Translations under genes and position numbers: made by a program
Notes under the pieces: model-generated
The model's input: only the letters and a program-made list of their open reading frames with translations
Database searches by the model: none
What the model was told of the DNA's origin: nothing
Source: Azonexus hydrophilus DSM 23864
GTDB lineage: Bacteria; Pseudomonadota; Gammaproteobacteria; Burkholderiales; Rhodocyclaceae
Reading direction: 5' to 3'
Length of the DNA stretch: 64,000 nucleotides
NCBI RefSeq assembly: GCF_000429605.1
Contig: NZ_KE386925.1
Span: 337,209-401,208, forward strand
Shown here: positions 35,503 through 46,334 of the stretch, one piece after another
How the letters are laid out: every line of letters starts with the position of its first letter
Position numbering within the stretch: the first letter of the stretch is position 1

Positions 35503-36441
35503 TCAGTTGGCCTCGTGCCGGTTGCGACCGGATTCCTTGGCCTTGTAGAGCAGGTCGTCGGCCATGCGGAACACCTGATGCACGGGGCCGCTGGCGGGCG
35601 CCATGCAGGTGGCACCGACCGATACCGTCACCTTGCCCCATTCGGCATTCCACTCGTGGCGGATGCTCAATGCGGCAATCGCCTCGACGACCGCAAGCGC
35701 GATGCCCACATGCACCCCGGGTGCCGCATCGGGAATGATCAGCGAAAATTCTTCGCCGCCGTAGCGCGCGGCAAACAATCCGGGGGCCATCTGGTCCTGG
35801 TTGGCCTGCTCGGCAACCTTTTCGAGGCAGGCGGCAACCGCACACAGACATTCGTCGCCGGCCTGATGGCCGTAGTGATCGTTGAAACTCTTGAAATTGT
35901 CGACATCGACCATCAGCAGGCTGAACGGCTTGCCCTGCTGAACAGCCATTTCCCACAGGTGATCGACGCGCATGTCCATCGCCCGTCGGTTGAGCAGGCC
36001 GGTCAGACCGTCGCGATTGGCCTGATCCTGCAATTTCCCGTTGGCCAGCGCCAGACGCGAGCGCAGCGCGGCAATCCGGGACATCGCCTTCATCTTGGCC
36101 TGGAGCACGCTTTCCGGCGAACTCTTGGAAATGAAGTCATCGCCACCCGCCTCGATGGCGGTCACCAGATTGGTGTCGCTGTCGGTGGCGGTAACGAAGA
36201 TGATCGGCGTCCAGGCCCAGGGCTCATGCCCTTCCAGCGAGCGGATGCGGGTGGTGGTCTCGAAACCGTTCATGCCCGGCATCTCGATATCCATCAGGAT
36301 CAGATCGAAACGCTCGGCCTGGAACAGGTCAATGGCCGTTTGACCATTGATGGCATGCTTGACCTCGTGCCCGAAGGATTCGAGGCGAGCGGTCGTGACC
36401 ATCGCAATGGCGCGCGAATCGTCGACCAGAAGTATTTTCAT
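35503..36441 (-). CDS. Response regulator with GGDEF diguanylate cyclase domain
   Basis: A 312-residue two-domain protein. Residues 1-125 form a receiver (ILLVDDSRA, phosphoacceptor Asp in LILMDIEMPG, IIFVTATDSDTN), and residues about 145-310 form a GGDEF domain with an intact YGGEEF active site. It would make cyclic di-GMP when phosphorylated. No RxxD inhibitory site is visible just before the GGEEF, so product inhibition through that site is unlikely. No cognate kinase is adjacent. The 77-nt gap to the epimerase holds no gene. Confidence 0.93.
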   Translation of the reverse strand: MKILLVDDSRAIAMVTTARLESFGHEVKHAINGQTAIDLFQAERFDLILMDIEMPGMNGFETTTRIRSLEGHEPWAWTPIIFVTATDSDTNLVTAIEAGGDDFISKSSPESVLQAKMKAMSRIAALRSRLALANGKLQDQANRDGLTGLLNRRAMDMRVDHLWEMAVQQGKPFSLLMVDVDNFKSFNDHYGHQAGDECLCAVAACLEKVAEQANQDQMAPGLFAARYGGEEFSLIIPDAAPGVHVGIALAVVEAIAALSIRHEWNAEWGKVTVSVGATCMAPASGPVHQVFRMADDLLYKAKESGRNRHEAN

Positions 36442-36518
36442 TGATTGAGCCTGCTACGGATTACAGGTGACAGGATACCTCTTCAAGTGAAGCATGGATA
36501 GCACGAAAGTCATACCTG

Positions 36519-37526
36519 TTAGATTGAGTAATACTTTCGGTACCAATTAACAAAGGTATTTACGCCGTCCTTGATGGCGGTTGCCGGTGCAAATCCAACC
36601 CAGTTGTCGAGCAAAGCGGTATCCGCATAGGTTGCCGGCACGTCGCCGGGCTGCATCGGCAGATAGATCTTCTCGGCCGGCTTGCCGATGGCGCTTTCCA
36701 GCGCGCCGATGAAATCCATCAGCGGCACTGGATCGCTATTGCCGATGTTGAATACGCGGTACGGGGCATTGCTGGTCGCCGGATCGGCGGTCAGCGGATC
36801 GTAGCCCGCATTGACTTCGGCATTGCGGTCCATGGCCCGGATCACCCCTTCGACGATGTCGTCGATATAGGTGAAGTCCCGCTTCATGTCGCCATGGTTG
36901 AAGACCTTGATCGGCTCCCCCTTGAGAATGGCACCGGCAAACAGGAAAGGCGCCATGTCCGGCCGGCCCCACGGACCATAGACGGTGAAGAAGCGCAGGC
37001 CCGTCGTCGGCAGCCGGTAGAGGTGGCTGTAGGTGTGCGCCATCAACTCGTTGGCCTTCTTGGTCGCTGCATACAGGCTGACCGGGTGGTCAACGCTGTC
37101 GTGTTCCGAGAACGGCATTTTGGCGTTGCCGCCGTACACGCTGGAACTCGAGGCATAGACCAGGTGCTGCACGGCGTTGTGGCGGCAGCCTTCCAGGATA
37201 TTCACGAAGCCGACCAGATTGCTGTCGGCGTAGGCGTGCGGGTTGGTAATGGAGTAGCGCACACCGGCCTGGGCGGCCAGGTGAATGACCTTGTCGAACT
37301 TTTCATCGGCGAAGAGTTGGGCAATGACCGGACGGTCGGCGATATCCATCCTGACGAAGCGGAAACCCGGCTTGTCAGCGAGCTGAGCCAGCCGCGCTTC
37401 CTTGAGGCTGACTTCGTAGTAGTCGTTGAGGTTGTCGATGCCGACCACCTCGTCTCCGCGTTCCAGAAGGCGCAACGCGGTGTGCATGCCGATGAAACCG
37501 GCAGCGCCGGTGACGAGGATTTTCAT
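36519..37526 (-). CDS. UDP-glucuronate 4-epimerase-type NAD-dependent epimerase
   Basis: A 335-residue SDR epimerase. The NAD site is [17 protein letters not shown], the catalytic YxxxK is in [13 protein letters not shown], and [19 protein letters not shown] is typical of UDP-glucuronate/galacturonate epimerases. It lies 3 nt downstream of UDP-glucose dehydrogenase, so the pair would turn UDP-glucose into UDP-galacturonate for surface polysaccharide. Substrate assignment rests on family resemblance and this pairing. Confidence 0.9.
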   Translation of the reverse strand: MKILVTGAAGFIGMHTALRLLERGDEVVGIDNLNDYYEVSLKEARLAQLADKPGFRFVRMDIADRPVIAQLFADEKFDKVIHLAAQAGVRYSITNPHAYADSNLVGFVNILEGCRHNAVQHLVYASSSSVYGGNAKMPFSEHDSVDHPVSLYAATKKANELMAHTYSHLYRLPTTGLRFFTVYGPWGRPDMAPFLFAGAILKGEPIKVFNHGDMKRDFTYIDDIVEGVIRAMDRNAEVNAGYDPLTADPATSNAPYRVFNIGNSDPVPLMDFIGALESAIGKPAEKIYLPMQPGDVPATYADTALLDNWVGFAPATAIKDGVNTFVNWYRKYYSI

Positions 37527-37529
37527 GGT

Positions 37530-38711
37530 TCAGTCTCCGCCGAACAGGTCACGGGTGTAGACCTTGGCCGCCACATCGGCTAGGTCATCGGTGTTGCGGT
37601 TGGCAATGATGATATCGGCTTCCTGCTTGAAGGCGGCAATGTCCTTGACCACCCGCGAACGGAAGAACTCGCTCTCGACAAGATTCGGTTCGTAGATGAT
37701 GACTTCGATGCCCTTGGCCTTGAGCCGCTTCATGATCCCCTGGATGCTCGACGCCCGGAAGTTGTCCGAGCCGGCTTTCATCACCAGTCGATAGACGCCG
37801 ACCACCTTGGGGTTCTTGCGGATGATGTCGCTGGCGATGAAGTCCTTGCGCGTCGTGTTCGATTCGACAATCGCGTGGATCAGGTTCTGCGGCACTTCGC
37901 GGTAGTTGGCCAGCAGTTGCTTGGTGTCCTTGGGCAGGCAGTAGCCGCCGTAACCGAAGCTGGGGTTGTTGTAGTGGCTGCCGATGCGCGGATCGAGGCA
38001 GACGCCTTCGATGATCTGCCGGGTGTCCAGCCCGTGCGTGGCGGCGTAGGTGTCGAGCTCGTTGAAGTAGGCCACGCGCATCGCCAGGTAGGTATTGGAG
38101 AACAGCTTCACCGCTTCGGCTTCGGTGCTGTCGGTGTAAAGCACCGGGATGTCCTGCTTGATCGCGCCTTGCTGGAGCAAGCCGGCAAAGGTCCGGGCGC
38201 GTTCGCTCTTGTCGCCGACGATGATGCGCGACGGGTGCAGGTTGTCGTACAGCGCCCGGCCCTCGCGCAGGAATTCCGGCGAGAAGATCAGATTCACCGG
38301 CTTGCCGGTGGCAATCCCGAAGGCTTCGCGCACCTTGGCGGTGTAGCCCACCGGAACCGTCGATTTGATGACCATCGTCGCTTCCGGATTGATCGCCAGC
38401 ACATCGCGGATGACGGCTTCAACCGAAGCGGTGTTGAAGTAGTTGGTTTCCGGGTCGTAGTCCGTCGGCGTGGCGATGATGACGAAGTCGGCACCGGCAA
38501 AGGCTTCGTTCTTGTCCAGCGTGGCTTTCAGATTCAGCGACTTGTTCGCCAGGTAGTCCTCGATCTCGACATCGACAATCGGCGATTGCCGGCGATTGAG
38601 CATCTCGACCTTCTCGGGAAGGATGTCGAGCGCAATCACTTCGTTATGCTGCGCCAGGAGGATGGCGTTGGAGAGTCCGACGTAGCCGGTTCCGGCAATG
38701 GCGATTTTCAT
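37530..38711 (-). CDS. ugd: UDP-glucose 6-dehydrogenase
   Basis: A 393-residue UDP-glucose/GDP-mannose dehydrogenase. The NAD motif is [18 protein letters not shown], with [28 protein letters not shown] and the catalytic Cys in [16 protein letters not shown]. It oxidises UDP-glucose to UDP-glucuronate. The gene is shorter-form (about 390 residues), as in many enterobacterial enzymes. It precedes the epimerase by 3 nt and follows two tRNA genes. Confidence 0.95.
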   Translation of the reverse strand: MKIAIAGTGYVGLSNAILLAQHNEVIALDILPEKVEMLNRRQSPIVDVEIEDYLANKSLNLKATLDKNEAFAGADFVIIATPTDYDPETNYFNTASVEAVIRDVLAINPEATMVIKSTVPVGYTAKVREAFGIATGKPVNLIFSPEFLREGRALYDNLHPSRIIVGDKSERARTFAGLLQQGAIKQDIPVLYTDSTEAEAVKLFSNTYLAMRVAYFNELDTYAATHGLDTRQIIEGVCLDPRIGSHYNNPSFGYGGYCLPKDTKQLLANYREVPQNLIHAIVESNTTRKDFIASDIIRKNPKVVGVYRLVMKAGSDNFRASSIQGIMKRLKAKGIEVIIYEPNLVESEFFRSRVVKDIAAFKQEADIIIANRNTDDLADVAAKVYTRDLFGGD

Positions 38712-38723
38712 AGGTCAAGTCAG

Positions 38724-38800
38724 TGGCGCGCCCGGAGGGACTCGAACCCCCGACCTGCCGCTTAGAAGGCGGCTGCTCTATCCAGTTGAGCTACGGGCGC
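38724..38800 (-). tRNA. tRNA-Arg (anticodon TCT)
   Basis: On the minus strand the cloverleaf starts GCGCCCG and closes with CGGGCGC, then G and an encoded CCA at 38724-38726. The anticodon loop reads CTTCTAA, giving TCT (arginine). The T-loop GGTTCGAGTCC is intact. Seventy-seven nucleotides, the normal length. Confidence 0.96.
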
Positions 38801-38821
38801 TGGATGTGGCGCAAAGGAAAA

Positions 38822-38898
38822 TGGTCGGGGCGGTGGGATTCGAACTCACGACCCTCTGCTCCCAAAGCAGATGCGCTACCAGACTGCGCTACGCCCCG
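38822..38898 (-). tRNA. tRNA-Pro (anticodon TGG)
   Basis: On the minus strand the acceptor strands are CGGGGCG and CGCCCCG followed by A and an encoded CCA. The anticodon loop TTTGGGA gives TGG (proline), and GTTCGAATC forms the T-loop. Seventy-seven nucleotides. It lies 21 bp upstream of tRNA-Arg, so both are probably cut from one transcript. Confidence 0.96.
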
Positions 38899-39063
38899 AC
38901 GAAGGTGCGCATTGTATCAGTGCCAATCGCGGCACGCCAGCACCATGGCGCATTACGGCGGTTTAGAACATTGTCACATTGCGCTGCAGCATGTCTTTTC
39001 CTTGCCTGGGTGCTGGCTTTCTGATATTTAATCGCTTTTTTGGTCTATGGAAGCGTCCACAAA

Positions 39064-39489
39064 ATGGCAGAAGACTTGCTCCACAAACATTTCGCTCCTT
39101 ACCAGCCGAAGGCTGACGAGGAGTACATGAGCAACAAGCAGCTCGCCCATTTCCGGAAGATTCTGGAAACGCTCAAGCAGGAACTGAGTGAGGATATCGA
39201 CCGCACGGTGCATACCATGCAGGACGAGGCGACCGTGTTTGCCGACCCGAACGACCGGGCCAGCCAGGAAACGGACATCGCCATCGAACTGCGCAACCGT
39301 GACCGCGAACGCAAGCTGATCAAGAAGATCGACGAAACTCTGGGCCGCATCGAAGCCGGCGACTATGGCTTCTGCGACAAGTGCGGCGTGGAAATCGGCA
39401 TCAAGCGCCTGGAAGCCCGCCCGACGGCGACACTGTGCATCGACTGCAAGACGCTGGACGAACTCAAGGAAAAGCAAATGGCGAAGTAA
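39064..39489 (+). CDS. dksA: RNA polymerase-binding transcription factor DksA
   Basis: A 141-residue DksA. The coiled-coil tip carries the acidic DxxDxA-type motif (FADPNDRASQETD), and a four-Cys zinc finger is formed by CDKC and CIDC. DksA acts with ppGpp on RNA polymerase to control rRNA and amino-acid genes. The start MAEDLLHKHF is preferred over an ATG eight codons upstream. Its last codons are part of a 25-bp sequence repeated 67 bp downstream. Confidence 0.95.
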   Translation: MAEDLLHKHFAPYQPKADEEYMSNKQLAHFRKILETLKQELSEDIDRTVHTMQDEATVFADPNDRASQETDIAIELRNRDRERKLIKKIDETLGRIEAGDYGFCDKCGVEIGIKRLEARPTATLCIDCKTLDELKEKQMAK

Positions 39490-39561
39490 TCGCCCATTGC
39501 TTTCAGCGCAGACTTACCTTCAGGTTAGTCGCAGCTAAAAGCAAATGGCGAAGTAATCGCC
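39470..39561 (+). repeat. 25-bp direct repeat of the dksA 3' end
   Basis: The 25 bp at 39470-39494, covering the last dksA codons (KQMAK, stop) and 5 nt beyond, recur without mismatch at 39537-39561. The sequence after each copy is also related (CAGCGCAG), but the second copy lacks about 10 nt (CATTGCTTTC). The second copy is not in a reading frame of its own. This looks like a tandem duplication followed by a small deletion. Confidence 0.85.
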
Positions 39562-39582
39562 AGCGCAGGCTGATAAAAAAAA

Positions 39583-39605
39583 GGGCACCTCACGGTGCCC
39601 TTTCT
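39583..39605. terminator. Bidirectional intrinsic terminator between dksA and pnp
   Basis: GGGCACC (39583-39589) pairs with GGTGCCC (39594-39600) around a TCAC loop. T-rich tracts follow on the plus strand (TTTCTGCTTTT) and on the minus strand (eight T). It can end both dksA and the converging pnp transcript. Confidence 0.88.
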
Positions 39606-39625
39606 GCTTTTGCGTAATCGCCGAA

Positions 39626-41752
39626 TTACTGCTGTTGCTGCTGTTCCTGCTGGGCAGCGCCCTCTTCCTCAGCAACTGCCTTCATCGACAGCTTGACGCG
39701 GCCGCGGTCGTCGGTTTCGAGAACCTTGACGCGTACAACCTGGCCTTCCTTGACGTAGTCTTCGACCTTGTTGACGCGCTCCTTGGCGATCTGCGAGATG
39801 TGCAGCAGGCCGTCCTTGCCCGGCAGGACCGAAACGATCGCACCGAAGTCGAGGATCTTGAGCACGGTGCCTTCGTAGATCTTGCCGATTTCGACTTCGG
39901 CGGTGATCGCATCGATCTTGGCACGCGCCAGGGCAGCAGCTTCGCCCGAGGTGGCGGCGATGGTGATCGTGCCGTCGTCCTGGATGTCGATGGTGGTGCC
40001 GGTTTCTTCGGTCAGCGCACGGATGACGGCGCCGCCCTTGCCGATCACGTCACGGATCTTTTCCGGATTGATCTTGAAGGTGTACAGACGCGGGGCGTAG
40101 GCCGACATCTCTTCACGCGGGCCGGCAGCGGCTTCCTGCATCAGGTTGAGGATGTGCAGACGGGCTTCCTGGGCTTGCGCCAAGGCAACCTGCATGATTT
40201 CCTTGGTGATGCCCTGGATCTTGATGTCCATCTGCAGCGCGGTGATGCCAGCGGTGGTACCGGCCACCTTGAAGTCCATGTCGCCGAGGTGATCTTCGTC
40301 GCCGAGGATGTCGGTGAGGACGGCAAAGCGGTTGCCTTCCTTGATCAGGCCCATGGCGATACCGGCGACGTGCGCCTTCAGGGGCACGCCGGCGTCCATC
40401 AGTGCCAGGCAGCCGCCGCAGACCGAAGCCATCGACGAGGAGCCGTTCGATTCAGTGATTTCGGAAACCACGCGCATCGAGTACGAGAAGTCTTCCGGCT
40501 TCGGCAGCACGGCCAGCAGAGCGCGCTTGGCCAGACGGCCGTGACCGATTTCACGACGCTTCGGCGTACCGACGCGACCGCATTCGCCGGTGGCGTACGG
40601 AGGCATGTTGTAGTGCAGCATGAAGCGGTCGCGGTATTCGCCGGACAGCGCGTCGATGATCTGCTCGTCGCGGTTGGTACCGAGCGTGGCCACAGCCAGC
40701 GCCTGGGTTTCACCACGGGTGAACAGGGCCGAACCGTGGGTGCGCGGCAGGACGCCGGAACGCATGGTGATCGGGCGCACGGTACGGGTATTGCGACCGT
40801 CGATACGCGGTTGACCGGAGAGGATGCGACCACGGACGATGCCGGCTTCGAGTTCGAAGAACAGGTTGCCGACGGTGTTGGCATCCGGTGCACCTTCTTC
40901 GCCGGTGCACAAGGTGGCAACGGCTTCGGCGGAGATTTCCTTGACACGCTGGCTGCGGGCCTGCTTGGAGGTGATGCTGTAGGCTTCTTCCAGCTTGGCA
41001 CCGACCAGATCCTTCAGGCGGGCAACCAGGGCTTCGTCCTTGGCCGGCGCTTGCCAGTCCCATTCCGGCTTGCCGGCTTCCTCGACCAGTTCGTTGATGG
41101 CGTTGATCGCCTTCTGCATTTCGTTGTGGCCGAACACGACGGCGCCGAGCATGACTTCTTCCGACAGCTGATCGGCTTCGGATTCGACCATCAGCACGGC
41201 GGATTCGGTACCGGCAACGACCAGGTCAAGCTGGCTGTCCTTGAGCTGGGACAGCGTCGGGCAAAGCACGTACTGGCCGTTGATGTAACCGACGCGGGCA
41301 GCGCCGATCGGGCCGGCGAACGGGATACCGGAGATGGCCAGGGCGGCGGAAGCACCGATCATCGCCGGGATGTCGGAATCGACTTCCGGATTCAGCGAGA
41401 TGACGGTGGCGACCACCTGGACTTCATTGTAGAAACCTTCCGGGAACAGCGGACGGATCGGACGGTCGATCAGGCGGCAGGTCAGGGTTTCCTTTTCCGA
41501 AGGACGGCCTTCGCGCTTGAAGAAGCCACCGGGGATACGGCCGGCAGCGTAAACTTTTTCCTGATAATCGACGGTCAGCGGGAAGAAATCCTGACCGGGC
41601 TTGGCATTCTTGGCACCGACAACGGTCACCAGGACGACGGTCTCTTCCATCGAGACGACAACAGCGCCGCCAGCCTGACGGGCGATTTCGCCGGTTTCCA
41701 GGGTGACCTGGTGTTCGCCGTAGGCGAAGGTCTTTTTCACGACATTAAACAT
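39626..41752 (-). CDS. pnp: Polyribonucleotide nucleotidyltransferase (PNPase)
   Basis: A 708-residue PNPase: two RNase PH domains (about 5-240 and 310-540, with [18 protein letters not shown] and [15 protein letters not shown]), a KH domain ([16 protein letters not shown]) and an S1 domain ([20 protein letters not shown]). It degrades RNA by phosphorolysis and is part of the degradosome. The protein ends with [10 protein letters not shown] and a short run of Gln. An AAAGGAAG Shine-Dalgarno precedes the ATG. It follows rpsO as in most proteobacteria. Confidence 0.97.
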   Translation of the reverse strand: MFNVVKKTFAYGEHQVTLETGEIARQAGGAVVVSMEETVVLVTVVGAKNAKPGQDFFPLTVDYQEKVYAAGRIPGGFFKREGRPSEKETLTCRLIDRPIRPLFPEGFYNEVQVVATVISLNPEVDSDIPAMIGASAALAISGIPFAGPIGAARVGYINGQYVLCPTLSQLKDSQLDLVVAGTESAVLMVESEADQLSEEVMLGAVVFGHNEMQKAINAINELVEEAGKPEWDWQAPAKDEALVARLKDLVGAKLEEAYSITSKQARSQRVKEISAEAVATLCTGEEGAPDANTVGNLFFELEAGIVRGRILSGQPRIDGRNTRTVRPITMRSGVLPRTHGSALFTRGETQALAVATLGTNRDEQIIDALSGEYRDRFMLHYNMPPYATGECGRVGTPKRREIGHGRLAKRALLAVLPKPEDFSYSMRVVSEITESNGSSSMASVCGGCLALMDAGVPLKAHVAGIAMGLIKEGNRFAVLTDILGDEDHLGDMDFKVAGTTAGITALQMDIKIQGITKEIMQVALAQAQEARLHILNLMQEAAAGPREEMSAYAPRLYTFKINPEKIRDVIGKGGAVIRALTEETGTTIDIQDDGTITIAATSGEAAALARAKIDAITAEVEIGKIYEGTVLKILDFGAIVSVLPGKDGLLHISQIAKERVNKVEDYVKEGQVVRVKVLETDDRGRVKLSMKAVAEEEGAAQQEQQQQQ

Positions 41753-41843
41753 TGACTTCCTTTCACTCTCATCACATTAAACAACGCAACAATAACAACG
41801 ACTTAACTAACAACAAAGAACAATGAGACAACTAAAAACAAAA

Positions 41844-41871
41844 AAGCGGCCGGGAATTTTCCGGGCCGCTT
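41844..41871 (-). terminator. rpsO-pnp intergenic terminator
   Basis: On the minus strand AAGCGGCC and GGCCGCTT pair around a 12-nt loop that itself can form CGGAA/TTCCC pairs, and a T-rich run (TTTTTTGTTTTT) follows. It sits about 20 nt after the rpsO stop. As in other proteobacteria it probably separates rpsO from pnp and could also serve as a processing site. Confidence 0.85.
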
Positions 41872-41892
41872 TTCGTGGCTACGCCGTGCTGC

Positions 41893-42162
41893 TTACTTGC
41901 GCAGGCCCAGCTTGGTGATCAGCGTGCGATAACGCTCGACATCCTTGCCCTTCAGGTAGTCCAGCAGCTTGCGGCGCTGCGAGACGAGGTGCAGCAGGCC
42001 ACGACGCGAGTGGTGATCCTTGCTGTGCTCCTTGAAGTGCGGCTGCAGGTCGTTGATGCGGGCGGTCAGCAGAGCGACCTGGACTTCCGGAGAACCGGTG
42101 TCGCCCTTGGACTGTGCGTATTCGGCGACGATGCTCGCCTTTTGTTCGGTGGTAACGGCCAT
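41893..42162 (-). CDS. rpsO: 30S ribosomal protein S15
   Basis: An 89-residue S15 with the full family pattern: [20 protein letters not shown], then [19 protein letters not shown] and [16 protein letters not shown]. The start [10 protein letters not shown] is set by normal family length and a GAGGG Shine-Dalgarno nearby; an in-frame extension upstream is not conserved. It lies between truB and pnp in the conserved operon. Confidence 0.97.
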   Translation of the reverse strand: MAVTTEQKASIVAEYAQSKGDTGSPEVQVALLTARINDLQPHFKEHSKDHHSRRGLLHLVSQRRKLLDYLKGKDVERYRTLITKLGLRK

Positions 42163-42267
42163 TTCAAAACCCTCTTTCATTAAAACGACGCAGCCCCGGT
42201 TTGATAGAGCGAACGCCAATTGGAAAATTTTTCCCGACGGTTTCGGAAAGCGGCGGATTGTACCAGC

Positions 42268-43173
42268 TTACAGCGCCAGTTGCACCAGTCTTTTCGGCCA
42301 CAGGCGCTGACCCGGCCCGGGCTCGCCGACGCCGATCAGCCGGTCCTCGGCATAGACCCGGATCTTGCCACTCAAGCCGTCCGGCAGATCGACCGGATTA
42401 CCGTGGCTGAAGCGCTGTTCGGCTTCACCGCTGAGATCGACGCGGGGCAGGCTCTGCAGCAGCGCATCGACCGGACGCAGACAAGCGACGCGTGCGCCCT
42501 CCTCGATGCTGTCGATCTGCGCCAGCGTCATGGCACCATCGAGTACCAAGTCACCAACCCGGGTCCGCCGCAAGGCGGTCAGATGCGCGCCGCAACCCAG
42601 CGCGGCGCCAATGTCCTGAGCGAGTACGCGGATATAGGTCCCCTTGCTGCAACTAACCGACAGGCGCAGGCGGGTACCGGTAAATTCCAGCAGTTCGATG
42701 GCGTGAATGGTCACCGGCCGGGCCTCGCGGTCGACGGTGATGCCCTGCCGGGCAAGTTCGTAAAGCGGCCGGCCGTCGCGCTTCAGGGCCGAATGCATGG
42801 GCGGCACCTGCAGGATGTCGCCGGTGAATTGCGGCAGCACGCGGGCGATATCGGCGGGCGTGACATTGACCTCGGCAGTCGCCGTGACCACGCCTTCGGC
42901 GTCACCGGAATCGGTACTGACTCCGAGTTGGAGCTCGGCTTCGTAAGTCTTGTCGGCATCGAGCAGATCGGCGGAAAACTTGGTCGCCTCGCCAAAGCAC
43001 AAGGGCAACAGGCCGGTGGCCAGCGGGTCGAGCGTACCGGTGTGCCCGCCTTTGGCGGCGGAGAACAGGCGCCGGGCCTTTTGCAGGGCGTCGTTGGAAC
43101 TCATGCCCTGCGCCTTGTCGAGCAGCAATACGCCATCGACCTGCTTCCAGGTTTTCTTGACCCTCGGCTCCAT
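42268..43173 (-). CDS. truB: tRNA pseudouridine-55 synthase TruB
   Basis: A 301-residue pseudouridine synthase. The catalytic Asp is in GGHTGTLDPLATGLLP, with YEAELQLGVSTDSGDAEG and KGTYIRVLAQDIGAALGCG downstream, and a C-terminal PUA-like part. It modifies U55 in the T-loop of tRNAs. The gene is 7 nt after rbfA on the minus strand. Confidence 0.96.
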   Translation of the reverse strand: MEPRVKKTWKQVDGVLLLDKAQGMSSNDALQKARRLFSAAKGGHTGTLDPLATGLLPLCFGEATKFSADLLDADKTYEAELQLGVSTDSGDAEGVVTATAEVNVTPADIARVLPQFTGDILQVPPMHSALKRDGRPLYELARQGITVDREARPVTIHAIELLEFTGTRLRLSVSCSKGTYIRVLAQDIGAALGCGAHLTALRRTRVGDLVLDGAMTLAQIDSIEEGARVACLRPVDALLQSLPRVDLSGEAEQRFSHGNPVDLPDGLSGKIRVYAEDRLIGVGEPGPGQRLWPKRLVQLAL

Positions 43174-43180
43174 GCTGGGC

Positions 43181-43558
43181 CTAGTCTTCCGGCGTCTGGT
43201 CGCTGAGCGCGTTGGCCTGCTGGATCAGTGCCGTCATGCTGGCACCGTATTCCAGGGAACTGTCGTAGATGAAATGCAGTTCCGGCAAAGTGTGAATATG
43301 GATACGCCGCCCCAGCTCACGCCGCAGGAAACCGGCGGCACGTTTCAAGCCCTGCTCGATCTCGGGCAGGTGCTCGGCGTTGAGCGTGGTAAAGAACACC
43401 TTGGCGTGCGCATAATCCGGCGTCAGTTCGACGGCGGTCAGACTGATCATGCCGACGCGCGGATCCTTCAGTTCGCTGCGGATCAGGTCGGCCAGATCGC
43501 GGCGCACCTGCTCCGCGACCCGGTCTCCCCGTTGAAAGCCTCTTGCCTGCTTCTTCAT
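43181..43558 (-). CDS. rbfA: 30S ribosome-binding factor RbfA
   Basis: A 125-residue RbfA with a KH-like fold: FQRGDRVAEQVRRDLADLIR, DPRVGMISLTAVELTPDYAHAK is shortened here, and LPELHFIYDSSLEYGASM. It assists late 16S rRNA maturation and cold adaptation. Its ATG overlaps the infB stop by 1 nt (TAATG), so the two are translationally coupled. Confidence 0.95.
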   Translation of the reverse strand: MKKQARGFQRGDRVAEQVRRDLADLIRSELKDPRVGMISLTAVELTPDYAHAKVFFTTLNAEHLPEIEQGLKRAAGFLRRELGRRIHIHTLPELHFIYDSSLEYGASMTALIQQANALSDQTPED

Positions 43559-46317
43559 TACAGCGAGCGCGCCACTTCCTGGATTTCGTACACTTCGAGC
43601 TGATCGCCTTCCTGAATGTCGTTGTTACCACGCAGCGACAGACCGCATTCGAAGTTGGAACGCACTTCCTTGACGTCATCCTTGAAGCGCTTGAGCGAAT
43701 CCAGCTCGCCGTCCCACTGAACCACATGGTTGCGCAGCAGGCGGACGCGCGAATTGCGCTTGACGATGCCTTCGAGCACGTAACAACCGGCAATGGCGCC
43801 GACCTTGGAGACGTGGAAGACCTGGCGGATTTCGACCATGCCGGTGATCTGCTCGCGCTTCTCCGGCGACAGCATGCCGGACAGTGCCGCCTTGACCTCG
43901 TCGACCGCGTCGTAGATCACGTTGTAGTAACGGATATCGACGCCGAAGTTCTCGGCCAGCTTGCGCGAACCGGCATCGGCACGGATGTTGAAGCCGATGA
44001 TGACGGCACCCGAGGCTTGCGCCAGGTTGACGTCGGATTCGCTGATCGCACCGACCGCGCCGTGGATGATCTGGACGCGGACTTCCTCGTTGGACAGCTT
44101 GGACAGGGTCTGCACCAGGGCTTCCTGGGAACCTTGCACGTCGGCCTTGACGATCAACGGCAGGGTCTTGACCTGGCCTTCTTCCATCTGCTGGAACATG
44201 TTCTCCAGCTTGGCCGCCTGTTGCTTGGCCAGCTTGACGTCGCGGAACTTGCCTTGACGGAACAGGGCGATTTCGCGTGCCTTCTTTTCGTCGGCCAGCA
44301 CGATGGCTTCTTCGCCAGCGGCCGGGACGTCCGACAGACCGAGGATTTCGACCGGAATCGACGGACCGGCTTCGTTGATCGGCTTGCCGTTCTCGTCGAG
44401 CATGGCACGGACACGACCGAAGACCTGACCGGCGAGCACGATGTCGCCGCGCTTGAGGGTGCCGGACTGAACCAGCATGGTGGCCACCGCGCCGCGCCCC
44501 TTGTCGAGACGGGCTTCGATGATCAGGCCCTTGGCCGGCGCTTCCTTCTGTGCGGTCAGTTCAAGCACTTCAGCCTGCAGCAGGATCTGTTCGAGCAGTT
44601 CGTCGATACCGATACCCTTCTTGGCCGACACCGGACAGAACGGCGAATCGCCACCGTACTCTTCCGGAATGACGCCTTCGGCAACCAGTTCCTGCTTGAC
44701 GCGATCCGGATTGGAATCCGGCTTGTCGATCTTGTTCACCGCGACCACCAGCGGCACACCAGCCGCCTTGGCGTGGTGGATCGCTTCCTTGGTCTGCGGC
44801 ATCACGCCATCGTCGGCAGCGACGACCAGAACGACGATGTCGGTCGCCTTGGCACCACGCGCACGCATCGCCGTGAAGGCTTCGTGACCCGGGGTGTCGA
44901 GGAAGGTGATCATGCCGCGATCGGTTTCGACGTGGTAGGCACCGATGTGCTGGGTAATGCCACCCGCTTCACCAGCCGCCACCTTGGCGCGACGGATGTA
45001 GTCGAGCAGCGAGGTCTTGCCGTGGTCGACGTGGCCCATGACGGTTACCACCGGGGCGCGCGGCACCAGCGGCACGTCCTTGTGCTCCGCGCTTTCCTCG
45101 AGGAAGGCATCGGGATCGTCGAGCTTGGCGGCAACCGCCTTGTGGCCCATTTCCTCGACGACGATCATCGCCGTCTCCTGGTCGAGCACCTGGTTGATGG
45201 TGACCATGGAACCCATCTTCATCATCGTCTTGATGACTTCGGTGGCCTTCACGGCCATCTTGTGGGCCAGGTCGGAAACGGAAATGGTTTCGGGGATATG
45301 TACTTCACGGGAAATCGGCTCGGTCGGCGCCTGGAAGCTACCCTGACCGTCGTCGGACTTGCCGTGCGATTTCTTGTGACCGTGGCGACCATCTTTCCAG
45401 CCGCTACCGACATCGGCGCCGCGGGTCTTGAGACCGCCCTTCTTCTTGCCATCATCGGCAGCACGGCCGCCCTTCTCGCCCTTCTTGGCAGCGCCCGGGG
45501 CATCCGGCTTCTTGTGCAGCGTACCCTTCTCGCCTTCACCGCTGCGCGCCTGGGCAGCAGCCTGCTGCTTGGCCTGCTCGGCAGCCTTGGCGGCAGCAGC
45601 GGCCGCTTCGGCCTGCTGGCGCATCGCAACCAGATTGGCTTCGCGAGCCTGTTTCTCCTTGAGCTCGCGCTCCTGGATTTCGCGCAGGCGATTGAAGCGC
45701 CGTGCTTCCTCTTCGCGGGCCTTGAGTTCCTTCTCGCCAATGATGCTGGCGCGGTCGATGGTGCGGCGAACCGGTGCGGCTTCGGTCGTTTCGACGGGGG
45801 CGGCTTCGACAACCGCAGGCGTTTCGGCGACTTCAGGTTCCGGCTCGGGCTCTGGTTCCGGCATCGGCTCGGGTTCCGGTTCGGGCTGAACTTCAACGAC
45901 CGGCTCCGGAATGGCCTCGACCACCGGCTCGGGAATGGCTTCTGGCTGGACTTCCGCCAGTGCCTCGATCACTTCTGCCTCTTCCGAAGCTTCGGCTGCA
46001 TCCGGATGCAGCTCATGGACATCGCGCTTGACCAGCACGCGCTTCTTGCGCACTTCGACCTGAACGGTACGGGCGCGACCATGGGAATCGGTGGCCTTGA
46101 TCTCCGAGGTCTGTTTGCGCGTCAGGGTGATCTTGTTCTTGGGCTCGGCCTCGCCGTGCGAACGGCGCAGATAGTCGAGCAGGCTGGTTTTGTCCTGGTC
46201 GGTCAGCGTATCGCTGCCCCCGGACTTGCCGACACCGGCGCGGCCAAGCTGCTCGAGCAGCGACTCGACCGGCATTTTGAGTTCAACGGCAAATTGTGAA
46301 ACGGTTGTTGCGGACAT
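43558..46317 (-). CDS. infB: Translation initiation factor IF-2
   Basis: A 919-residue IF-2. An N-terminal IF2_N domain ([20 protein letters not shown]) precedes a long Glu/Pro- and Ala/Lys-rich linker (about 120-350), the G domain ([28 protein letters not shown]) and the C-terminal fMet-tRNA-binding domains. The start MSATTVSQF is preferred to one seven codons upstream because it fits the family and lies close to the nusA stop. The PE-repeat linker ([20 protein letters not shown]) is low-complexity and likely flexible. Confidence 0.97.
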   Translation of the reverse strand: MSATTVSQFAVELKMPVESLLEQLGRAGVGKSGGSDTLTDQDKTSLLDYLRRSHGEAEPKNKITLTRKQTSEIKATDSHGRARTVQVEVRKKRVLVKRDVHELHPDAAEASEEAEVIEALAEVQPEAIPEPVVEAIPEPVVEVQPEPEPEPMPEPEPEPEPEVAETPAVVEAAPVETTEAAPVRRTIDRASIIGEKELKAREEEARRFNRLREIQERELKEKQAREANLVAMRQQAEAAAAAAKAAEQAKQQAAAQARSGEGEKGTLHKKPDAPGAAKKGEKGGRAADDGKKKGGLKTRGADVGSGWKDGRHGHKKSHGKSDDGQGSFQAPTEPISREVHIPETISVSDLAHKMAVKATEVIKTMMKMGSMVTINQVLDQETAMIVVEEMGHKAVAAKLDDPDAFLEESAEHKDVPLVPRAPVVTVMGHVDHGKTSLLDYIRRAKVAAGEAGGITQHIGAYHVETDRGMITFLDTPGHEAFTAMRARGAKATDIVVLVVAADDGVMPQTKEAIHHAKAAGVPLVVAVNKIDKPDSNPDRVKQELVAEGVIPEEYGGDSPFCPVSAKKGIGIDELLEQILLQAEVLELTAQKEAPAKGLIIEARLDKGRGAVATMLVQSGTLKRGDIVLAGQVFGRVRAMLDENGKPINEAGPSIPVEILGLSDVPAAGEEAIVLADEKKAREIALFRQGKFRDVKLAKQQAAKLENMFQQMEEGQVKTLPLIVKADVQGSQEALVQTLSKLSNEEVRVQIIHGAVGAISESDVNLAQASGAVIIGFNIRADAGSRKLAENFGVDIRYYNVIYDAVDEVKAALSGMLSPEKREQITGMVEIRQVFHVSKVGAIAGCYVLEGIVKRNSRVRLLRNHVVQWDGELDSLKRFKDDVKEVRSNFECGLSLRGNNDIQEGDQLEVYEIQEVARSL

Positions 46318-46334
46318 ACTTACTACCTCCCTGC

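Noticed and set aside
39635-41755. 706-codon open frame antisense to pnp
   Set aside because: It mirrors the whole pnp gene; the reading is low in hydrophobic-core pattern and arises from GC-rich codon bias.
43543-46299. 918-codon open frame antisense to infB
   Set aside because: Complement of a well-defined IF-2 gene with its own domains; no start signal or homology-like motifs.
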